From Durusdinium trenchii (Eukaryota > Sar > Dinophyceae > Suessiales > Symbiodiniaceae), in NCBI GenBank assembly GCA_963970005.1, contig CAXAMN010004002.1, positions 918,929-982,928 on the forward strand: a DNA stretch of 64,000 bases. Reading direction: 5' to 3'. The position numbers and the translations under genes are program-made. The notes beneath the pieces were generated by a model. The model saw only the letters and a program-made list of their open reading frames with translations. It did not search any database and was not told the origin of the DNA. This document shows, in pieces, positions 58,956-64,000 of this stretch (within the stretch, counting starts at the first letter, position 1; each line of letters starts with the position of its first letter).

Positions 58956-61045
58956 ATGGACCATGGGGCACTTCCGCCGGCAGTGCGGATTTTGCTCCAC
59001 GAAGGCTGGCAGCTCTCGACGGTGGCGTTCTTCCACCGCATGCCGGATGAAGAGATCCGGTCAATGCTGCCGGTCATGGCGCGAGCATGGACTCCAGGTG
59101 AGATGGACGGCTTGCGGCACGAGGCGAAGCGCCAGAAGCGGTTGATGGACATCGAGGACGGCGCCTTCTACCACCACCAGAAGTTGCTGTACAAGGACGC
59201 ATCCATGGTGGAGAAGACCATCGGCAACCTGGCTTCAACGGTTTCGGAGGTTGGCACTTCGCTGGTGCTCGCCAGAAAGACGATGCCCAGGGTGACATGG
59301 AAGTCCCACCTGCAGAAAGCCTTGGCCAATGCACCAGACGACCAACACCGGGCCAAGGCAGAGGAGAAAGAACGTCAGCGGTGGATTGGCGAGCTCATGA
59401 AGTTGCTCGAGGAGGCTGGCTTCTTGGACAGCGTTGCGAGGGATCCTGAGGCCACGAAACAGTTGGCTTTGAGGGTGGCGGCAGGCAGGAGGGCATCGAC
59501 GTTGAGACAACATGTCAAGTATGGTAGAAGGGTTCAGGTCTACATGGTGTCCATCTACGGCACCGCATGGCTCAGGTCGCCAGGTGATTTCATAGGGTAC
59601 GTGGCCCTACTTCTCGAAGAACCTTGCGGTCGTAGTGTGCCAGGGTCTTTGTTCAAGTGTGTGGCATTTCTCGAAGCCGCAGCCGAGGTGTCCCCCGAGG
59701 AGCGACTGTCCAACGCGCAGTCCATTCACAACTACCTCAAGGAGATCGAGCAGGGCATGACCTGGAAGGCACGGCAGAGGAACAAGGCAGCTCGCATTCC
59801 GGTGGAGGTTGTCAGAGCTTGGGAAGTCGGGGTCCTCGACGTGACCCTCCAGTCCTTCAAGAGGGTCTTCTGCTTGTATAAGTTAATTAAACTTTGGGGG
59901 GGGGCTTCGCTCGCATGACAGCCAAGGAGTCCCTCCCTCCACGATGGAGTTTGATCCCTTGGCGGGCCTCCAGGGGGAGATCTTGAGGGCCAAAACAACG
60001 GGGGTTGGCCGCCGAGTAGAAGTGGTCCAGTTCCACGTGGCCGCCGATGCTTGGCCAGTGCACAAGGACTGGTTGAAGGTGGGCCTCCAGCTGTTCATGA
60101 CCATGAACAAGGACATCGCCATGGAGAAGAGGGATTTCATGATGTGAGCCCAACGAGAGCTTGAGGGGGTTCCGCAAAGGCATGCTCTCCTACCCGGAGG
60201 CGATGTGCTATTCAAGGGCTCTCCACACGGAGCTCTACTCAATTCGACTGGATGAGGACGGTCAGCCACAGAGATTGATGATCCCTGAGGCCACCTCGTA
60301 TTGGTCCGAGCACTCGGAGCGGGTGACGATCATGTCATGTGCATGATTGCTGAGGTGCCTCGTGAGACGCGGAGGCGCTGGGGCCGTTGGTCACCAGGTG
60401 TGGATGAAGAGTATGCGGTGACATCCAAGCGGATGGTGATGCAGGCTCAAGCACGGGTGGCGGAGAAGATCAAGGCGCAGTACTGCATCACGGACTACAC
60501 GGATGACAAGTCGGTCCTCAACAACTTTGCCCTATGGCTTCAGGCGGTGCATGGGAGGACTCCCACTCAGGCACACAAGGAGATCATGAAGATCGCTCCT
60601 CCGACTTGGGGAGGAATGGGTAACGGGCCATTTCACGTGTTGTCCAAGCCGATCAGGAAAAAGGCGGAGAGCTCAGAGGCACTCGAAGTCGTGGAGTCCC
60701 TGATGAAGGTGTTCAGTGATGACGAGTTGATGGATGACCCCGCACCTGAGGAGCGGTATAACCTGGGCACATACATCCTGTCGGTGGTGGGCAAGACGAA
60801 GAGGAGGACCTTGCATGTGATTGGCGGTTGCTATCGTGTCCCGGGCGTCCACTATATACCGGGACTATGTGGTGGTGGGGATGGAGAGGCCGGAGATCCT
60901 CCCGGATAAGGGTGAGCGCTTATGCTCCACATGCTTCACGAAGAAGGATAGCATCGCGGAGGCCCTTCAGCAGGGCGGAGACGGCGAGCACTCGTCGGGT
61001 TCTGAGTCCTCCTCAAGCGAGGACGTGTCGGACGAAGACGCCTGA
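58956..61045 (+). pseudogene. Tyrosine recombinase, interrupted by four frame changes
   Basis: The first frame runs from ATG 58956 to a nine-G run (59896-59904), where it shifts. It resumes in the next frame (KTTG hairpin, then RDFMM), shifts again near TGA 60145, continues through YWSEHSER (His at 60311), shifts near TGA 60344, continues GRWSPGVDEEYAV (Tyr at 60412), and shifts a fourth time near 60858 into YRDYVVVGMERPEILPD. It ends with a CSTC motif and an acidic Ser-rich tail. KTTG lysine, H-x2-R, a Trp in place of the second His, and the Tyr nucleophile are all present across the frames. An N-terminal helical core-binding domain precedes (STLRQHVKYGRRVQVYM). The product would cut and join element DNA. 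Single-base indels fit decay; sequencing error in homopolymers could explain the G-run but less easily all four. Confidence 0.8.
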
Positions 61046-61284
61046 CCATCGAGGTCGCGTCAGAAATGTGGCTTGGTGTTTGGGGGGGCCTGGAGGGCAT
61101 CCTGGGAGTGTTTTCTCGGTCGGGTCTTTCCCCCCTTTTCTTCTCGGGTTTTCGTGTCGGTGGCTCGCTCGGTTGGTGGTCCTTTCGATGTGTGGTAATT
61201 TGTGGGCTCTCAGGAAGGGAGCCGGTGGTGGGCAGGAAGCCCTGCCCTGGAGGGGCGCGCCTCGGAGGGGCGTTGGCTGCCGCA

Positions 61285-62535
61285 ATGGCTGGTCTGTCTC
61301 AGGAGGAGAAGATCGCGTCTTTACAGCCCGACTTCCAGGGCTTGCTGGATGCAAGAGGGGTTGATGCCACCATGCAGGCGGCATTGTTTGACGCGGGGGT
61401 TCCCTCGATCGCGATGCTCTCTGCAGTCGCGACAGATCGGGATTCGCTACTGGAGGTAGCAAGATCGGAGCTGGGAGTCGATATCGGCGCAAGGCCGAGG
61501 GATGCGATCAAATTCGCAGCGCTCTACTTGAGCTGGCAATCGGCGGTGAAACGCCGGGTGGCGATGGATGAGCTGGATGCAGACGCCACGGCCCACAAGC
61601 AGCCGAAGTCGGTCCCAAAAGTGGAGATGCAATTGTATAGGGCCGAATTTGAGAAGAGGTTTTTCAGGTTGAAGGACGCGGAGTGCCCTGGCAAGCCCAG
61701 CTTCGAGGATGTTTGTGAACAGCTTGACAACGGGGAGTTCAGGCCCATGGCCTTGAGGCACTTCGGGTCCAGGATGGAGGAGGATGACGCGGAGACGGGC
61801 AGCTTGCACCTTGGGAAGGCAGGTCAGGTTAAGATTAAGAAGGCCAGGGTTGAGACGGCCAATCCAGCCAACATGGAGGAGTTCCGGGCGAAGGTGAACT
61901 TGATGATCAACCACTTGATCTTTGCACGGTTCAGGTACCCTCATAAAGCGTCACTGGACGAACTAACGCCGTTCACGGCCATTGAGTACTTGAACTACAT
62001 TTGCAGCAAGAACGTGGCGCAACTTGAGTCTTTGGTGGTGGATGACGTGGCATTGCATCGTCCCTCGCTCAAGTTGATCATGAGCTATGAGGTCCAAATG
62101 CGTAAGGAGGCGGTGGAACAGGTCAACAAAGGTGACACTTGGGTGGTTGCCCTCAAATCGGTGGTCAAGAATGCGGACATAAGGGAGCGCTACTTCAGCA
62201 CTCCCCTGCCGGTGACCTCAGCTATGCAGTCGATTAAGGAAGATTCTTGGAACAGGCAACGCAAATGGCAAGAGCGCCAGCACCCCTACGCGGAGCAGCA
62301 GAAGGGCAAGATCAAGGGCAAAACCAAAGGCAAGAAGGGGGCGAAGGGCAAGTCGAAGGGCAAGGGATCGCAGCAGCTCTACGCCTCTACGCCGGACGGG
62401 CGACAGCTTTGCTTTGCTTGGAACAACAAGGCGGAGGGCTGTGCAGGCTCCTGTGGTCGTGTCCATGCTTGCCGCGTTTGCCTTGATCCTGGGCACCCGA
62501 TGCACGAGCATGTCAACGACAACAAGGACTCGTGA
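61285..62535 (+). CDS. Gag-like nucleic-acid-binding protein
   Basis: The protein has 416 residues from ATG 61285. The frame is open further 5' but that part is low-complexity and leader-like. The start MAGLSQEEKIASLQPDFQGL begins a helical part (residues 1-110), and a conserved middle part follows. A lysine/glycine tract (KGKIKGKTKGKKGAKGKSKG, residues about 345-370) precedes a zinc module with Cys376: C-x9-C-x3-C-x3-H, followed at once by C-x2-C...H...H. The lysine tract plus zinc module fits RNA packaging by a retroelement Gag. Its stop overlaps the open frame of the next ORF by four bases. Confidence 0.75.
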   Translation: MAGLSQEEKIASLQPDFQGLLDARGVDATMQAALFDAGVPSIAMLSAVATDRDSLLEVARSELGVDIGARPRDAIKFAALYLSWQSAVKRRVAMDELDADATAHKQPKSVPKVEMQLYRAEFEKRFFRLKDAECPGKPSFEDVCEQLDNGEFRPMALRHFGSRMEEDDAETGSLHLGKAGQVKIKKARVETANPANMEEFRAKVNLMINHLIFARFRYPHKASLDELTPFTAIEYLNYICSKNVAQLESLVVDDVALHRPSLKLIMSYEVQMRKEAVEQVNKGDTWVVALKSVVKNADIRERYFSTPLPVTSAMQSIKEDSWNRQRKWQERQHPYAEQQKGKIKGKTKGKKGAKGKSKGKGSQQLYASTPDGRQLCFAWNNKAEGCAGSCGRVHACRVCLDPGHPMHEHVNDNKDS

Positions 62536-62570
62536 CTAGGGCTGAGCCAGGCGGACAGACAAGTGAACCC

Positions 62571-63965
62571 ATGCATGAACCCACTGAATTCAAAGTCCTT
62601 TATTCGTTCGCAGGGCCTAGCAGGCCGAGTGGCATTCCCGAAACTTTGGAGAAGCTCGCCAACTCTGCCGACCGCCCAGTGAAGGTGACTGTCGACGCCT
62701 TCGACGTGTTGAGGGATGCCAAGCATGACCTCTTGGACGAAGGCCTGCAGAAGCTTTTGTTAGATCGTATAGCCAAAGGCTACTATGATGCAGTTTTGAT
62801 GAGCCCGCCTTGCGGGACATGGTCCAGGGCCCCTTGGGCAAACAACCACGGACCACGACCCCTTCACCCATTTGGTTTCCCCTGGTTGGAATCTTGGAGG
62901 CGGACAAAGGTGGATCGAAGTAACTCTATGATTGAACTTTGCTTGCAATGCATCACCTTGTGTTTGAAACACGGCCTCCTCTTCCTCATCGAACACCCTG
63001 AAGACTTGGGAGCTACCTCACGATACGGCCCGAACGCTCGGCCGGCCAGCATCTGGCAATTGCTCCCTATCAAAGAGTGGGTCAAACACTCACAAGCTTT
63101 GTCCGGCGCCCTCTTCCAGTGTCGCTTTGGGGCGGGATCGCAGAAACCCACCAGGCTTCTACATAACCTAGCGGCCTGGTTATGGTCCGGAATGCCCCGG
63201 CTTGATGCCCTTGGGCTTGATGCCCTTGGGCGCTATATGGGACCTCTTCCTCGGCTATGCCATAGCGGCCGTCGCCACATAGGCCTCATCCGGCGAAATC
63301 CAGACAACTCTTTCGCCACCACAGCTGCGGCAGCATATCCACCTCAGATGGATTTTTGGCTGGCTTCCACCCTCTTCCAGGCCCTTCAAAAGCGGGGCAA
63401 ACGTGGGCCCATCGAGGGAGAGAAAGCTCATCCCGGACGTCTTGAAGGGCAACCTCCTGAACAACCTCAAGGGCATCCTCATGGCAAACCTCCTGAGCAT
63501 CCTCATGGCAAACCTCCTGAACAACCTCAAGGGCATCCCCATGGCAAACCTCAAGGGCAACTTCACGGCGTTTCTCAAGGGCATCCTCACGGCGTACCTC
63601 AAGGGCATCCTCATGGAGAACCTCGAGGGCATCCTCAAGAAGTTCAAGAACAGCAGAACAGCGGCCCTGATCTCAGTGAAGACAAGCCGCCGAGCAGAAA
63701 GAGAGCGGCCGAGGCCGTGGAGGTGGGGGCAGGAAAGAGACGCCGTGCTCTTCCTCAACCTGCTGGTGCTCGGGCGTCCCATCGAGGTCTGGTACAAGGG
63801 CAAGGCTCGCCGGGCCGCGGACGGCTTGGGCCTCAACTCCCCGGGTGTTCGTCCGTCGGGGCATCGTGGGGGGCCACGCTCCGGCGTTGCGGTCAAGCTT
63901 CAGGAGGCTTTCTGGCAGGAGGTGGTGGGCTTCACAAATGGCATGGACAAGCAAGCCAGACTTAA
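62571..63965 (+). CDS. Cytosine-methyltransferase-like protein with His/Pro repeat tail
   Basis: The protein has 464 residues from the first ATG; the frame is open from 62532, overlapping the Gag stop. VLYSFAGPSRPSG (near residue 10) resembles motif I of C5 methyltransferases. VLMSPPCGTWSRAPW carries a Pro-Cys catalytic motif (Cys81), and FLIEHPEDLG (Glu141) resembles the ENV/ENP motif. The target-recognition region of true methyltransferases is not evident, so activity is uncertain. From about 63430 the protein is a repeat of HPHGKPPEQPQG units, then a basic tail to the stop. The downstream tail is probably not the natural end, because the +1 frame is open here and looks more protein-like. 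Confidence 0.65.
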   Translation: MHEPTEFKVLYSFAGPSRPSGIPETLEKLANSADRPVKVTVDAFDVLRDAKHDLLDEGLQKLLLDRIAKGYYDAVLMSPPCGTWSRAPWANNHGPRPLHPFGFPWLESWRRTKVDRSNSMIELCLQCITLCLKHGLLFLIEHPEDLGATSRYGPNARPASIWQLLPIKEWVKHSQALSGALFQCRFGAGSQKPTRLLHNLAAWLWSGMPRLDALGLDALGRYMGPLPRLCHSGRRHIGLIRRNPDNSFATTAAAAYPPQMDFWLASTLFQALQKRGKRGPIEGEKAHPGRLEGQPPEQPQGHPHGKPPEHPHGKPPEQPQGHPHGKPQGQLHGVSQGHPHGVPQGHPHGEPRGHPQEVQEQQNSGPDLSEDKPPSRKRAAEAVEVGAGKRRRALPQPAGARASHRGLVQGQGSPGRGRLGPQLPGCSSVGASWGATLRRCGQASGGFLAGGGGLHKWHGQASQT

Positions 63966-64000
63966 GATGATCTCCGAGATGGCGCTGGGGCGTTTTGACT
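63283..64000 (+). CDS. Second open frame running off the window, probable start of the polymerase part
   Basis: This frame opens after TAG at about 63280 and has no stop to 64000. Over the repeat it reads LLNNLKGILMANL. After 63700 it reads WGQERDAVLFLNLLVLGRPI, EVWYKGKARRAADGLGLNSP, then AVKLQEAFWQEVVGFTNGM and RLKMISEMALGRFD. This is less repetitive than the overlapping methyltransferase frame. It is in the +1 frame relative to that ORF, so frameshifting or an indel between about 63400 and 63750 could join them. I expect a reverse transcriptase beyond the edge, but cannot see it. Confidence 0.45.
63455..63650. repeat. Coding minisatellite CCTCAAGGGCATCCTCATGG
   Basis: Eight or so copies of 18-36 bp units built from CCTCAAGGGCATCCTCATGG and CAAACCTCCTGA. 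All indels keep the frame of the methyltransferase-like ORF. They encode His-Pro-His-Gly and Gln-Pro repeats in one frame and Leu-rich repeats in the +1 frame. Confidence 0.8.

Larger units (their letters stand above)
58863..64000 (+). mobile_element. Tyrosine-recombinase retroelement region (DIRS/Ngaro-like), incomplete at right edge
   Basis: In order: a broken tyrosine recombinase (58956-61045), a Gag-like ORF (61285-62535), a cytosine-methyltransferase-like ORF (62571-63965) and a second frame leaving the window. GC content and codon use are higher than in the flanks. No terminal repeats were found on the left, and the reverse transcriptase expected for such an element would lie beyond 64000. 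The recombinase-first order differs from the usual gag-RT-recombinase order. It could reflect two adjacent elements, a circularly permuted insertion or a distinct lineage. Confidence 0.65.

Noticed and set aside
63255-63896. Minus-strand open frame of 213 codons
   Set aside because: It is the reverse of the His/Pro repeat and Gag-side coding region; the repeat keeps it open.

Overview
The window looks like a stretch of dinoflagellate nuclear genome, of the Symbiodiniaceae or Polarella kind. This is inferred from several traits together. All recognisable genes lie on the + strand. Exons are tiny (about 55-190 bp) and sit in large repeat-rich introns. Acceptors are CAG|G-like and several donors are GC. 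Retroelements and hairpin elements of a dinoflagellate style are present. No rRNA, tRNA, CRISPR or bacterial-type operon was seen.

Layout. (1) 1-2.0 kb holds simple and 42-bp repeats. (2) 2.8-11.5 kb is the 3' two thirds of a multi-exon gene (gene A) for a cysteine-rich multipass membrane protein. (3) 15.6-18.1 kb has four exons that repeat only the last part of the same gene (copy C). (4) 22.19-28.94 kb is one apparently intact non-LTR retrotransposon: ORF1 with zinc ribbon and coiled coil, then ORF2 with C19-type peptidase, AP-like endonuclease, reverse transcriptase and zinc fingers. A 12-bp target-site duplication and a short A-rich tail bound it. (5) 32.0-55.8 kb is a second, nearly complete gene of the same family (gene B). 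It has a signal peptide, a solute-binding-like domain, GCC2/GCC3 (ephrin-receptor-like) cysteine repeats, about seven or eight hydrophobic segments and a short cytoplasmic tail. (6) 58.9 kb to the right edge is a tyrosine-recombinase type retroelement region: a broken recombinase, an intact Gag-like ORF, an intact cytosine-methyltransferase-like ORF with a His/Pro repeat tail, and a second open frame running off the window.

Genes A, B and C correspond exon by exon in the same order and orientation, so they are tandem duplicates. Gene B carries at least three introns at places where gene A is continuous. Introns and spacers contain at least two families of about 100-bp inverted-repeat elements: one with CCCTAGGG ends and 3-bp target duplications, one with CACTCCCGAAAACT ends. 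They also contain several unrelated hairpins, TA-rich microsatellites and minisatellites.

Exon borders were set by eye from reading frame, paralogue alignment and AG acceptors. Acceptor sides are usually better supported than donor sides. Family-level statements come from recognising motifs, with no database search.
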